Below are positions 26,742-35,590 of a DNA stretch of 40,166 bases, piece after piece. The notes under the pieces are model-generated. The model saw only the letters and a program-made list of their open reading frames with translations, had not been told where the DNA came from and ran no database searches. Source of the stretch: Paenibacillus xylanexedens (GTDB lineage: Bacteria; Bacillota; Bacilli; Paenibacillales; Paenibacillaceae); the NCBI RefSeq assembly GCF_017874615.1, contig NZ_JAGIKV010000040.1:1-40166 (forward strand), given 5' to 3'. The position numbers and the translations under genes were made by a program. Numbering within the stretch: position 1 is the stretch's first letter; the number at the start of each line of letters is the position of its first letter.

Positions 26742-27120
26742 AATAACCCCTCCCGGTTATGTACATTGAATCATGCATTAATGGGCAAACGAAGAGCGCA
26801 GAAAAAAGATAGATTTCATGGGTTGTGCGTACTGACGCTCTGATGACATGCATCGGAATTTCAGGTAAGTTTATCTCACATGAACATCTATTTATGTCTG
26901 TGCTTGTCGTTTACACTCCAAATCATAACGCAATGTTCAGCCATTGAAAAGCATTATTTTTTACATTACCCGCACATACCTAGGCAAGTTTACATTATCA
27001 TGCGTGATTTCGACATTTTTTTCAACATTTTAGTAGGTATATAGTGCTTGTTATCTTCAAAATACGTATATTACATGCGTCTTACATGTATATCCAATTC
27101 AGCGTTATTCATCCATACCA
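26742..27120. other. Intergenic region upstream of the nucleotidase gene
   Basis: This AT-rich region holds no gene I can support. It carries a short direct repeat TTACATG at 27071-27077 and 27082-27088. Its orientation and position do not make a convincing PhoP box for the minus-strand gene. Confidence 0.45.
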
Positions 27121-27152
27121 AAAACCGTAAAAGCTTAATGGCTTTCACGGTT
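27121..27152 (-). terminator. Terminator after the pyridoxamine oxidase-family gene
   Basis: A stem of about 12 bp (AACCGTGAAAGC with GCTTTTACGGTT) has a 6-base loop and is followed by TTTTTGG on the minus strand, about 65 bases after the stop. Confidence 0.75.
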
Positions 27153-27218
27153 GGATTAAACTCTGCGCGTATTTTCGCATAAGGACGCTACTTTGCAGAG
27201 GTTATGTTCATATTTGGA

Positions 27219-27635
27219 TTATTGTTCCCACACATGATGTTCATGATCTTTCCCCGTGTATTCAATACGAGTCGGGGTGATGTCCAGAATGACATAGTTT
27301 GGATCATTAGGTCCATCGAACCACGCCTTCAGTTCGTCGTTCCACACTTGCTCACGCAAGCCTTCGTTCTTCGTCACTTCACAGGTTCCTTCAATCTCAA
27401 CTACTTCCTTGGAACCACCAGCCTCATAACCAAGTAGCAGGCTAACATTCGGATTATTCTCCAGTTCCTCTACTTTGTGTGTACGGCGGTTCGTTGCCAG
27501 ATGAATGTTCAGTCCATCGTTGAAAAGCGCCATATAGCGGGATTTTGGTTTACCATTCTCCACAGTAGAGAAGCTGCAAAAAGGGTTGTTTTCCAATGCT
27601 TTTACAATGTTTTGTTCCAATTCAGTCTGGTTCAT
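27219..27635 (-). CDS. Pyridoxamine 5'-phosphate oxidase-fold protein
   Basis: A 138-residue cytoplasmic flavin-type split-barrel protein of the general-stress-protein-26 kind. Family features are the N-terminal 'ENNPFCSFSTVENGKPKSRYMAL' segment, 'LATNRRTHKVEELENNPNVSLLLGY' and 'EIEGTCEVT'. The typical role is flavin- or F420-linked redox; the exact substrate is unknown. The ribosome site AAAGGAG is 8 bases before the ATG. It is monocistronic, with a terminator after it and a dispersed repeat just upstream. Confidence 0.88.
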   Translation of the reverse strand: MNQTELEQNIVKALENNPFCSFSTVENGKPKSRYMALFNDGLNIHLATNRRTHKVEELENNPNVSLLLGYEAGGSKEVVEIEGTCEVTKNEGLREQVWNDELKAWFDGPNDPNYVILDITPTRIEYTGKDHEHHVWEQ

Positions 27636-27692
27636 GGGAAGTGCTCCTTTCGGTTTGGGGGATATTTGAAGAACGTTGTAGGCGGCCGTTCC

Positions 27693-27810
27693 GGGTACGG
27701 ATCGTTCTTTGGATCGCTGTTATTTCCGGATTTTTTTGATTCCCTTTTCTCAAAGGGAAAATCCGTTGATAAAGGCGAACGCTTTGCTTCCTCAGAATCG
27801 ATTCCGTCCC
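27693..27810. repeat. Dispersed palindromic repeat, copy B
   Basis: This diverged copy of the 14140-14256 element has outer arms GGGTACGG(A)TCG and CGATTCCGTCCC and an inner hairpin near TTTCCGGAT...ATCCGTTGAT. Conserved blocks are ATCGCTGTTAT and GATAAAGGCGAACGCT. It lies about 60 bases upstream of the pyridoxamine oxidase-family gene. Confidence 0.7.
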
Positions 27811-28089
27811 CTCCACTACGTCTACCGTTCTCCCAATTAAGGGTGAATAATAAAAGTTCAAAGAGAAGTGTAGTTGTTACTATCTCTTTGTGTTTAATAA
27901 GAATTCATTATTCGCGCATTACTAGAGCCAGCTTTATGCAAATGCTTTTGTAATAAGCCTGTACTTATAGTGTACCCACCTCACCTATGGTGAATCCATG
28001 AACCGTTACGCTAACGTGACAAAATTGGAAATGCTATTTATAAAAATGTTTACATAAAGGGATTAGGGCTTAATTTCTTCATGGCTAAT
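27811..28089. other. AT-rich spacer before the Nudix gene end
   Basis: No gene, clear promoter or terminator is visible. The stretch is AT-rich; the Nudix gene ends at 28090 and a palindromic repeat lies on the other side. Confidence 0.4.
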
Positions 28090-28557
28090 TTAATTCAAAT
28101 CTCCAAGATAGATTGAGGAAGAACCCGATTTAAGCAGCAGCTCACCAATGGTTTTTGGATATAAACGAATCTGGGATAGCTCTTCAAGTGCAATCCATTC
28201 CACGGCGACTTGGTGGTCGTCTGGATTGGAGCCTTCAAAAACGGTTGCCTCCGGATCGATCAGGCTGCACGCAAAATAAAATTCAACCTGGTGGATGTCT
28301 GCATCCCACTCGGCGAATTCATGATTTTTACCGATATACTCCCGGATATGTAACAGCTCTCCCACGTTCACGGCCTGACCAATCTCCTCCAGACATTCGC
28401 GTGCGACCGCATCCTTGAGTTCTTCACCTTTCTCCTGTCCTCCACCTGGGAACACATAAGCGGTACCATATTGGTCTTCTAGCCGGATGACCAGCAATCG
28501 TCCATCCAGCACAATGACAGCCTTCGCCGAGTTGCGTATGGGTTTCATTCTGTTCAT
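28090..28557 (-). CDS. Nudix hydrolase
   Basis: This 155-residue enzyme has the Nudix box GQEKGEELKDAVARECLEEIG at about 40-60, matching GX5EX7REUXEEXGU. The preceding FPGGG is typical. It hydrolyses a nucleoside diphosphate linked to another moiety; the substrate cannot be told. Ribosome site AAGGAGTG lies close to the ATG. pxpA ends 77 bases upstream, so it may be the tail of that cluster. Confidence 0.93.
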   Translation of the reverse strand: MNRMKPIRNSAKAVIVLDGRLLVIRLEDQYGTAYVFPGGGQEKGEELKDAVARECLEEIGQAVNVGELLHIREYIGKNHEFAEWDADIHQVEFYFACSLIDPEATVFEGSNPDDHQVAVEWIALEELSQIRLYPKTIGELLLKSGSSSIYLGDLN

Positions 28558-28634
28558 TCACTCCTTGTCATTCCAAAATTTCAAAGTTCAATCCGAACAA
28601 CCTGATACTACTGTTGTTCTGCTGAACATGCGTA

Positions 28635-29408
28635 TCATCCCGTGGTATGCGCGGATAACTCAATGCCTTCCGATTCCAGCACACGACGAATTTCTTGAGC
28701 AAATGCGAGAGCGTTTGCTCCGTCCCCGTGGATACAGACCGTCTCTGCCTTAATGGGAACCAACGTACCATCCGTGGATGCAACCACGCCATCTTTCACC
28801 ATCCGAAGCACTTGAGCAATCGCTTGTCCCGATTCTTCAATGAGGGCTCCAGCTTGGCTGCGAGGAGTTAACTTTCCGTCCGCCCCATAGGTTCGATCTG
28901 CAAACACCTCGTTCACACTGCGCATACCGATGCGATCCGCAGCGTGGATCAGCTCACTGCCCGCCAGACCATACAGATACAGTTCAGGCTGTACTTGATA
29001 GATCGCCTCGGCGATGCCTTCAGCAAGCTTCATATCTTCTGCGGCCATATTATATAAAGCTCCATGCGGTTTTACGTGATGCATTCGCCCTCCACTTGCC
29101 CGGACAAATGCATCCAGCGCACCGATCTGATACACCACCATGTCATATGCTTCCCGTGGCGTAATGTCCATACGTCTTCTCCCAAACCCTTGCAAATCCG
29201 GCAACCCGGGGTGGGCTCCAATCGCCACCTGATGCTCCAATGCCCTCACCACCGTCAGGCGCATTGTAGCCGGGTCCCCTGCATGAAATCCGCAGGCAAT
29301 ATTGGCTGATGTAATCAAGGGTAGAACGGCCTCGTCCGACAGCGTCCGATATATACCATAACTTTCGCCCAGATCACAATTGATATCCAAGGTTTTCGAG
29401 GTATTCAT
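28635..29408 (-). CDS. pxpA: 5-oxoprolinase subunit PxpA
   Basis: This 257-residue LamB/YcsF-family protein, with PxpB and PxpC, opens 5-oxoproline (pyroglutamate) to glutamate using ATP. Family signatures are NCDLGESYG near the N-terminus, ACGFHAGDP, GAHPGLPD and HVKPHGALYN. The length is typical. The start overlaps the pxpC stop by four bases. It is the last gene of pxpBCA. The neighbouring Nudix gene follows in the same direction. Confidence 0.96.
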   Translation of the reverse strand: MNTSKTLDINCDLGESYGIYRTLSDEAVLPLITSANIACGFHAGDPATMRLTVVRALEHQVAIGAHPGLPDLQGFGRRRMDITPREAYDMVVYQIGALDAFVRASGGRMHHVKPHGALYNMAAEDMKLAEGIAEAIYQVQPELYLYGLAGSELIHAADRIGMRSVNEVFADRTYGADGKLTPRSQAGALIEESGQAIAQVLRMVKDGVVASTDGTLVPIKAETVCIHGDGANALAFAQEIRRVLESEGIELSAHTTG

Positions 29409-30439
29409 TCAGCGCCCCCCATTCCTGCCATTCTTCTGCGTATCAACTTATCCATGAGCTGCATATTGATTTCCTGTTCCATATACAACTGTCCAGCTTG
29501 ATCATGCGTAATCTTTTTAAAAGAAATTTGGGTTCCTGGCTTAGTCTGAGCCAGGATTGGCATATCCACCCGAGCTACCTGTGCAATGACAGGATAACCC
29601 CCTATCGTCTGATGATCTGCCATCAAGATGATGGGCTGACCATCCGGTGGCACCTGCACCGTGCCATAGGTAACGGCTTCAGACAGCCAATCCAGGGGCT
29701 GATCCAGCTCCAGTATGGAGCCTTGCAAGCGATAGCCCATCCGATCGGATTGCGAAGAAATCACGTATTTTTCGGCATAGAATTGTCCAAGACTTTCTTG
29801 ACTGAACAGCGAACTATCCTTGCTCTCCATCACACGAATAACAGGTTGCCCATAATAGTCAGGTCTTTCACGTTCAGATAAAAGCCATGCAGGCACCAAT
29901 ATTCGGTGGTCCCGCTCACTCTCCTTTACCTGCTGCTCCATACGCTGCATCCAACCTTGCGCTTCAGCAAATGGTTCACCATTGGATAACAGATCCCCCA
30001 CGCGCAAGGCTCGCCCATCCATACCGCCAAGACCTGTCTTGAGGTCTGTACTTCGACTGCCCATCACTTCAGACACAGCTATTCCACCCGCAATCGCCAG
30101 ATATCCACGCAAACCATGACGACATGGGCCAAATTTCAGTACACTTCCAGTCCGCACCAGCACAGGACGCCACAAAGGTACAGGCAGATGATCCACCGTT
30201 GCCGTCAAATCAGCTCCACATAGTGAGATAAGCTGGCTCTCCTGAAATCGAAGCTTCGGACCCGTCATCGTCATCTCCAGCACTGCCGCATGTCGGGAAT
30301 TGCCCACAAGCATATTGGCTGCTCTGGCTGCAAAGGTGTCCATGACCCCGCCAGGATGAATACCATACCGGCGATAACCGGTTCTGCCTTCATCCTGAAC
30401 GGTAGATAATAGACCAGGGCGAATCACTTCAATACTCAT
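29405..30439 (-). CDS. pxpC: 5-oxoprolinase subunit PxpC
   Basis: This 344-residue KipA/biotin-dependent-carboxylase-like subunit begins MSIEVIRPGLLSTVQDEGRTGYR, and carries 'GVMDTFAARAANMLVGN', 'AVLEMTMTGP' and 'LMADHQTIGGYPVIAQV', all characteristic. It forms a complex with PxpB. Both ends overlap their neighbours by four bases (30436-30439 and 29405-29408), showing translational coupling through pxpBCA. Confidence 0.96.
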   Translation of the reverse strand: MSIEVIRPGLLSTVQDEGRTGYRRYGIHPGGVMDTFAARAANMLVGNSRHAAVLEMTMTGPKLRFQESQLISLCGADLTATVDHLPVPLWRPVLVRTGSVLKFGPCRHGLRGYLAIAGGIAVSEVMGSRSTDLKTGLGGMDGRALRVGDLLSNGEPFAEAQGWMQRMEQQVKESERDHRILVPAWLLSERERPDYYGQPVIRVMESKDSSLFSQESLGQFYAEKYVISSQSDRMGYRLQGSILELDQPLDWLSEAVTYGTVQVPPDGQPIILMADHQTIGGYPVIAQVARVDMPILAQTKPGTQISFKKITHDQAGQLYMEQEINMQLMDKLIRRRMAGMGGAE

Positions 30440-31152
30440 CGTTCGCCCTCCTTCCGCTTCAACGCCAGATACTCCTGCATCGTAATCTGTTCAAATCGAA
30501 CCCGATCACCTACTGCCAGCAAACTCGGTATGTTCTCAGCCGGCCGAAACAACCGGAGTGGCGTTCGTCCAATACATTGCCATCCCCCAGGTGTGTCCAC
30601 CGGATAGATTCCTGTCTGTTTGCCACCGATACCTACTGTGCCCGCCTCAACCCGGAGCCTTGGTGTCGCACGTCTGGGCGTAGCAATTCGTTCAGACAAC
30701 CCGCCGAGATACGGAAAACCCGCTGCAAACCCAATCATGTGTACGAGATAATCCCCGGATGTATGAATCGCGATAACGTCCTCTGCGGTCAGTCCATGTT
30801 CACTGGCAACGTAGTCCAGATCAGGGCCCCACTCGCCACCATAACATACGGGAATCGTGACCGTTCTGGGTTTGTTTTGTACAGATTCCTTCATTTGATT
30901 CAACTGCTGAAGCAGAATACGGCATAACTCGGGGTACGGGGAGATGAACGGATCATAAAATACTGTAACCGACGTATATGAAGGCACCCATTCGATCATG
31001 GCTGGCAAAGTGCTTTTTTCCAGCAAAGCACAGACAGACAACACTCTGCGCTGCACCGCGTCAGACAATTGATCTCCACACTGGATGATAACTGCTGTCT
31101 CACCCAGCGGAGATAGGATCTCCTCCGTCCATGCATACGTCAATTCAGTCAT
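30436..31152 (-). CDS. pxpB: 5-oxoprolinase subunit PxpB
   Basis: This 238-residue KipI-family subunit has the signatures 'IPVCYGGEWGPDLDYVA', 'YLVHMIGFAAGFPYLGGL', 'RRATPRLRVEAGTVGIGG' and 'TGIYPVDTPGGWQCIGRT'. A TTG at 31158 extends the frame two codons, but the AAGGGGGG ribosome site is best spaced for ATG 31152. It is the first gene of pxpBCA. The same family inhibits the KinA kinase in B. subtilis, but the three-gene context favours the oxoprolinase role. Confidence 0.95.
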   Translation of the reverse strand: MTELTYAWTEEILSPLGETAVIIQCGDQLSDAVQRRVLSVCALLEKSTLPAMIEWVPSYTSVTVFYDPFISPYPELCRILLQQLNQMKESVQNKPRTVTIPVCYGGEWGPDLDYVASEHGLTAEDVIAIHTSGDYLVHMIGFAAGFPYLGGLSERIATPRRATPRLRVEAGTVGIGGKQTGIYPVDTPGGWQCIGRTPLRLFRPAENIPSLLAVGDRVRFEQITMQEYLALKRKEGER

Positions 31153-31191
31153 TCGCAATCCCCCCCTTTGTCCACAAAGTTTAGCGTATCG

Positions 31192-32025
31192 TTATTTATC
31201 TCTCTCCAATGCCTGCAATACCAGTGAACAAACCGCCGGAAACGGCTCATCTTCTTCTGTTCGTATCGCAATATAGAGTGTCTGTAAAAACAGACGCACA
31301 TTCAGGTTCCTATGACTGGTTTCCAGAAGTGATCTGTTCACCGCCTTATCTCCCTGATGAAGGGAATCGATCCACACCGTAATATCCTTTTGCTCCATCA
31401 GATTGCGACGCAGAATGGTAATCACAGCATGCGCTATTCGCTGATCTTCATCATGGATGTAAACCACACTAGATTCCGTTATTTTCACAGCGAGTGCATG
31501 CAGAAGTTCCAGCAGATCCGTTCGCTCCAGATATGGCGATTGTGCCAAGTCTTCAACCGCATCCGCCGCATGTGCGGGGGCGTGTGCCCAGCCCTTGTTA
31601 TCGGCGTAGCCGCGAACATCTTTTTCAAGTTCCAGATATGTAGTCAACCGATGATGAATCCCTGCGATATCCTCTTTGTCCAAGAAAGGTCGCTGACGAT
31701 CCACATTCAGAATTGGAGGCAGTAACAATACGGAGAACGTACGCGTAAACACAGTATCCGTTTCCTGCTCTCCGATCCCATAGAACAAGTGCTGATCGTC
31801 CAGCGTCAACTGCAACACATGCCTTAGCTGATCTTCCGAAAATACACCCTGTCCAATCCAGGTTGCAAACGTAACATAGATCAATTCATCCCGCAGGACA
31901 GGGTCAGTACTACCAATATGATTCATCATATGCAGTGCCAATTCGTAGGGCTGTTCCTCGTGATCAACGGAATGATTAGACGACTGAATATGCTGTAATT
32001 TTTGTTTTAACGTCAGAGCATCCAT
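31192..32025 (-). CDS. DUF2785 family protein
   Basis: This 277-residue soluble, mainly helical protein contains GWAHAPAHAADAVEDLAQSP at about 144-163, the hallmark of DUF2785. The function is unknown. It has no signal peptide or membrane segment. It starts three bases after the histidine phosphatase stop and is followed by pxpB after 39 bases, so it may be cotranscribed with both. Confidence 0.8.
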   Translation of the reverse strand: MDALTLKQKLQHIQSSNHSVDHEEQPYELALHMMNHIGSTDPVLRDELIYVTFATWIGQGVFSEDQLRHVLQLTLDDQHLFYGIGEQETDTVFTRTFSVLLLPPILNVDRQRPFLDKEDIAGIHHRLTTYLELEKDVRGYADNKGWAHAPAHAADAVEDLAQSPYLERTDLLELLHALAVKITESSVVYIHDEDQRIAHAVITILRRNLMEQKDITVWIDSLHQGDKAVNRSLLETSHRNLNVRLFLQTLYIAIRTEEDEPFPAVCSLVLQALERDK

Positions 32026-32028
32026 CTA

Positions 32029-32619
32029 TTAAGACTCCCTGGACGAATCCAAATGTACGCTGCAATTGTACAGTTCGCATTGCCACACATTCTCATTCTT
32101 GGCGATCCGGGTAATGGATGTGTTGGACAGCTTCACACTGATATCCAGTTCAGGCACCAGACCTCGCAGTGTATTCCGCAGAACGGCTCCGTGACTGACA
32201 ACGATCACTCTTCCATCGGGGTGCTGCTGTACAATATCTTCAAGCACCGCACTGCCTCGAACAGTCCCTGCATCTGCAAGCTCCCGTCCAAGATCCAGGG
32301 TACTCCAGTCCGCTCCCCACTTGGCTAACCGTTCCTCTTCCGTTGTTCCTTCGACCTGTCCTCCGCCCATCTCGCGAAGTCTAGGGTCCAGATGAATCTC
32401 CTGAATACCCAAGCGATCACCAATGATGCGAGCTGTCTCACTTGCACGTTCCAAGTCACTTGCATAGATGGCATCCCAGGATTCGTCGGCCAGTCTCGCG
32501 GCAAGTAATACCGCCTGTTCCCTGCCTTCCTGATCCAGCGGATTATCCGTCTGTCCCTGCGAACGTTTTTCCTTATTCCACGCTGTACTTCCATGGCGAA
32601 TCAATGCAATTTGAGTCAT
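32029..32619 (-). CDS. Histidine phosphatase (phosphoglycerate mutase-like)
   Basis: This 196-residue enzyme has the phosphohistidine motif LIRHGST (Arg8-His9-Gly10), a second Arg in 'SDLERASETA', the acid-base Glu in 'LREMGGGQVEG' and the C-terminal His in VVSHGAV. The substrate is uncertain; the family includes phosphoglycerate mutases and broad-specificity phosphatases. The start overlaps the DinB-like stop by four bases. Confidence 0.92.
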   Translation of the reverse strand: MTQIALIRHGSTAWNKEKRSQGQTDNPLDQEGREQAVLLAARLADESWDAIYASDLERASETARIIGDRLGIQEIHLDPRLREMGGGQVEGTTEEERLAKWGADWSTLDLGRELADAGTVRGSAVLEDIVQQHPDGRVIVVSHGAVLRNTLRGLVPELDISVKLSNTSITRIAKNENVWQCELYNCSVHLDSSRES

Positions 32620-33206
32620 TGTTGTTCCTCACCTTTTTCTATATGAAGTTCATCTTCTGTAAAATGTTTGCGTGCCTTCGGTTTGGCAAATTTGCCGCCG
32701 TTATATTGATCTGACCCATTTCTCGGAATCGAGAGACTGTCCCAAGCTGTTTCTTTAAGCATTTTCGCGGCAAATACAATCTGCCCAACATGATACGGAT
32801 AATGTGCTAATTGCCGAATAATGGCCTCCATCACGGTATGACCTTCATTCCGAATATATATGATATGAGACAATTGTTCCGGGGTAAACGAACGAATGGA
32901 TTCGAGTAGACAATTCCAGCCTTCCTCCCATTTGGAGAGCAACTCTTCCCGGGAAGAAATATCATTCACGAACTCGGCGTCCCGTTCACGCCACGGTTTC
33001 TCACCATCTGTTGTCAGTACATCCGTCCAGCGGGACAGCATATTGCCCCATAGATGTTTTACGATTACCGCAATGCTGTTCGCGTCTTCATTCCAGGATT
33101 GAAACAATTGCTCGGAATCCAGTTGTGCCATGGCTTTTTCCCCGAGCTGCTTGTAATACAAGAATTGCTTCTCGGCTGTCTCCAGAAAAACCTGATTCAT
33201 ATCCAT
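32616..33206 (-). CDS. DinB-like protein (DUF1572)
   Basis: This 196-residue predicted four-helix-bundle protein of the DinB/YfiT superfamily carries HYPYHVGQIVFAAKML near residue 136, with the metal-binding histidines, and 'VKHLWGNMLSRWTD' near residue 49, a first His pair. DUF1572 members are thought to bind a metal; some act as thiol transferases. It heads the phosphatase/DUF2785 run, after AAGGGTGG. Confidence 0.82.
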   Translation of the reverse strand: MDMNQVFLETAEKQFLYYKQLGEKAMAQLDSEQLFQSWNEDANSIAVIVKHLWGNMLSRWTDVLTTDGEKPWRERDAEFVNDISSREELLSKWEEGWNCLLESIRSFTPEQLSHIIYIRNEGHTVMEAIIRQLAHYPYHVGQIVFAAKMLKETAWDSLSIPRNGSDQYNGGKFAKPKARKHFTEDELHIEKGEEQQ

Positions 33207-33274
33207 CCGTTAACCACCCTTCGAAAAAGTATAATGCCCCCAGATCACGTCCAAATAGAAGTGTCACATGTTAT

Positions 33275-33604
33275 TTATTCAGGAAATGAGAATGTACCGT
33301 CTGCATTCGGTTCAAATGGAATGACTTTGCGAACCGCATCCAAATTGAGCTCTCCATAGATATGTGGATATAGTTCATTTAATTCGTAGAGATCCTCATA
33401 CACCAGTTCTGGCTCTAACGCCTTCTCATCAATACTAAGTAATAATAGATCCGTGCGGCCTGCATAATATTGCCCGGCTACCCATGGAATCTGTTCCTTG
33501 GTGGAACAATGAATGAATCCGTCCGTCTCCAGGCTATCTGGTGCATACACACTCCCCTTTGACACTTGCTCCCACAACGAACGGGAAATAATACTATAGA
33601 TCAT
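33275..33604 (-). CDS. DUF952 domain protein
   Basis: This 109-residue protein has the DUF952 pattern 'GFIHCST' and 'LYPHIYGELNLDAV'. The family has an ADP-ribosyltransferase-like fold, but no activity is assigned. The ribosome site AAGGAGG is 8 bases before the ATG. The next upstream gene, GNAT acetyltransferase, ends 51 bases away. Confidence 0.85.
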   Translation of the reverse strand: MIYSIISRSLWEQVSKGSVYAPDSLETDGFIHCSTKEQIPWVAGQYYAGRTDLLLLSIDEKALEPELVYEDLYELNELYPHIYGELNLDAVRKVIPFEPNADGTFSFPE

Positions 33605-33655
33605 GGTTCTGCCTCCTTCAATTTCTGCGATGTACCCTATGAGTCATTGGAAGTA

Positions 33656-34213
33656 TTATAGATCATCCCGGATACGGGAGTACAATTTTTGATCCGTAAA
33701 TACACCTTTGATCTTCAACTGTTTGCGTAGCAAACCTTCGTACGACATACCCAGCTTCTCCATTACGCGTGCAGAGCCTATGTTGCCTGCATTACATTTC
33801 CCCTCCAACCGATTGCAGTCCAGTTCCCGAAAGCAATAATCCACGATGGGTTGCATCGCTTCTGCTGCGAGCCCCTTACCCCAGTGACTGCTGGCTATCG
33901 CGTACCCTAGTTCAGCACTCTGCATGGGTTCGTTGAGATGAAAAATGCCACCCCTCCCGATCAAGGTCCCTGTTTCCTTCAAAACAAAAGCCCAGATATG
34001 TACCGTTTTCCGTTCATAATTATCCAGCACCCGCTGAATATATTGAATTGAATCCTCCACCGTCTCATGGTAGTTCCACAAGCTTTGCTGACTCACTCGC
34101 GGATCAGAGGCAAACGCATAATATTCATCAAGATCATCCATCGTAAGCCGCCTCAGCTTTAACCGCTGTGTTTCGAATTCGGGCAAGTCGGCAAAAAGTT
34201 TTTCTACATTCAT
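33656..34213 (-). CDS. GNAT N-acetyltransferase, RimJ/RimL type
   Basis: This 185-residue acetyltransferase begins at ATG 34213, behind GGAGGTG; the frame also extends to 34228 but that start has no ribosome site of its own. Signatures are 'ETQRLKLRRLTMDDLDEYY', 'GYAIASSHWGKGLAAEAM' (acetyl-CoA loop) and 'NIGSARVMEKLGMSYEG'. The substrate, an amine or a protein N-terminus, is unknown. Confidence 0.9.
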   Translation of the reverse strand: MNVEKLFADLPEFETQRLKLRRLTMDDLDEYYAFASDPRVSQQSLWNYHETVEDSIQYIQRVLDNYERKTVHIWAFVLKETGTLIGRGGIFHLNEPMQSAELGYAIASSHWGKGLAAEAMQPIVDYCFRELDCNRLEGKCNAGNIGSARVMEKLGMSYEGLLRKQLKIKGVFTDQKLYSRIRDDL

Positions 34214-34241
34214 GCAGCACACCTCCATGATTCACTTGAGT

Positions 34242-34649
34242 TCATGATCCAGCCATCTTATTTCTCAGGAAATAACGATCTATCATAACCATGCACAGAA
34301 TACCGACCGTATATCGAATCAGATCAATTACCAGAAACCCATGTCCCAGTATAAGCGCACCTAATACGGTAGAGCGTATCTCAATCAGCCAAGGCGTCTG
34401 GATCAACTGCGAGAACTCAATCATCCAGCTGAATACACAGCTCAAACACATCGCCCATACCAAGCTGCGATGAGGCCACACCATGCGTACTCCGAAATAA
34501 ATCATGCCCGCCCAACATGCATCCCCGAAATGTTCATGCACCCAACCCGGCAATCGTTCACCGAAGTGTCTGGATGCGAGTCCTGCCGCCATGGTCATCA
34601 TGACTGCGAAGAAATAGATCAGCCTGTCTCTGATAAGTACGCTTTTCAA
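34242..34649 (-). CDS. DUF2809 membrane protein
   Basis: This 135-residue integral membrane protein has four or so helices. The segments 'GLASRHFGERLPGWVHEHFGD' broken by a short loop and 'EFSQLIQTPWLIEIRSTVLG' mark DUF2809, whose function is unknown. The likely start is TTG at 34649, four bases after the GrpB-family stop, with GAAGG about 11 bases upstream. Confidence 0.78.
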   Translation of the reverse strand: MKSVLIRDRLIYFFAVMMTMAAGLASRHFGERLPGWVHEHFGDACWAGMIYFGVRMVWPHRSLVWAMCLSCVFSWMIEFSQLIQTPWLIEIRSTVLGALILGHGFLVIDLIRYTVGILCMVMIDRYFLRNKMAGS

Positions 34650-34653
34650 TCAA

Positions 34654-35205
34654 TCACACGCCTTCATCAAGCACTTGTAAAATAAATTGCGTTTTGGCAG
34701 CGGTATACGATTCCCTATCTTCCTTGTTCTCATCAGCAAGCTTCGTTTTCAGGACGGCGTACGCTTCCACCAGATCTGGGCGTTTTCTCAGCACATCCCG
34801 AAACCGAATTTGACGATCCCAGCGTTCTTCTCCCGGGCGCATTAGATGAAGGTGTACAGCTCTCTTGCCATCCTTAACCCTGACCCAGAATCGTCTGTAC
34901 TCCCGTCCATCCAGTTCAGGCGGAACGTAGTTCCAGCCCAACGGATTCAGCTGATCCGCAATCAGATCCATGTCGTCCCATGACTGTACCTCTGCCATCA
35001 GATCAATAATAGGTTTGGCGGGTAACCCTGGAATGGACGTGCTTCCGATATGTTCGAATTGATGGATATTAAACTGCTGTAGAAGACGTTTGAGTTGTCC
35101 GATTTCTTCCTGAGCCTGCGCATCCCAATTGGGGTTGGCCGGAGCAATCTCTACCGCCTCTGTCGCCCAGTCAGGCCAGTTTTCCGGTTGCAATGGATCT
35201 GTCAT
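34654..35205 (-). CDS. GrpB-family (UPF0157) nucleotidyltransferase-like protein
   Basis: This 183-residue cytoplasmic protein has HIGSTSIPGLPAKPIIDLM at about 56-74, the nucleotidyltransferase-fold motif of the GrpB family. 'RRFWVRV' and 'HLHLMRPGEERW' follow. The activity is poorly defined. An AGGAG ribosome site precedes the ATG. It overlaps by four bases the small upstream frame. Confidence 0.88.
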   Translation of the reverse strand: MTDPLQPENWPDWATEAVEIAPANPNWDAQAQEEIGQLKRLLQQFNIHQFEHIGSTSIPGLPAKPIIDLMAEVQSWDDMDLIADQLNPLGWNYVPPELDGREYRRFWVRVKDGKRAVHLHLMRPGEERWDRQIRFRDVLRKRPDLVEAYAVLKTKLADENKEDRESYTAAKTQFILQVLDEGV

Positions 35206-35402
35206 TCAGGTATCTCCTCTTCACCAAGACATTTTAAATGGTAACCTTCTCTGTATTTTTCATAGGTGCGTTGCTTCATGCGCTTAATCGTAGTACTCCG
35301 TTGAAATGTAAGTATGGAACTTAGGGATAAAAGAAGATATTTCAGGTAAGCCAGATCACTAGAGTTAGCGTCTGAGCTTATAATCGAAGCTTTCATATTC
35401 AT
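35202..35402 (-). CDS. Possible 66-residue small protein upstream of the GrpB-family gene
   Basis: I do not recognise this frame. It overlaps the next gene by four bases in an ATGA, a sign of coupling, and has a basic C-terminal part (KRMKQRTYEKYREG). Its ribosome site is weak (AAGGGG, well spaced only loosely). It could be a real small gene, a truncated one or a chance frame. Confidence 0.3.
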   Translation of the reverse strand: MNMKASIISSDANSSDLAYLKYLLLSLSSILTFQRSTTIKRMKQRTYEKYREGYHLKCLGEEEIPE

Positions 35403-35467
35403 CCCATCCAGTCCCCTTATATAGTTGTTGAAGCAGAAGGCATTTCAGATACATATTTCTATATATC

Positions 35468-35495
35468 CAAAAAAGGAGCGTATGTCTACGCCCCT
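35468..35495 (-). terminator. Terminator of the Big2-repeat gene
   Basis: The 9-bp arms AGGGGCGTA and TACGCTCCT (one G-U) are followed by TTTTTTGG on the minus strand, about 95 bases after the stop. Confidence 0.75.
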
Positions 35496-35590
35496 AATTG
35501 TCTGATACCCTTGATCATATAATGCTATTTAACGTGATGATGTACTGAATTATGTTTGGATTGATGCAAAGCACTTCATTATATGAAGAT

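Noticed and set aside
27071..27088. Direct repeat TTACATG with 11-bp period as a possible PhoP box
   Set aside because: The hexamers do not match TT(A/T/C)ACA well, orientation is wrong for the nucleotidase gene, and it lies over 300 bases from its start.
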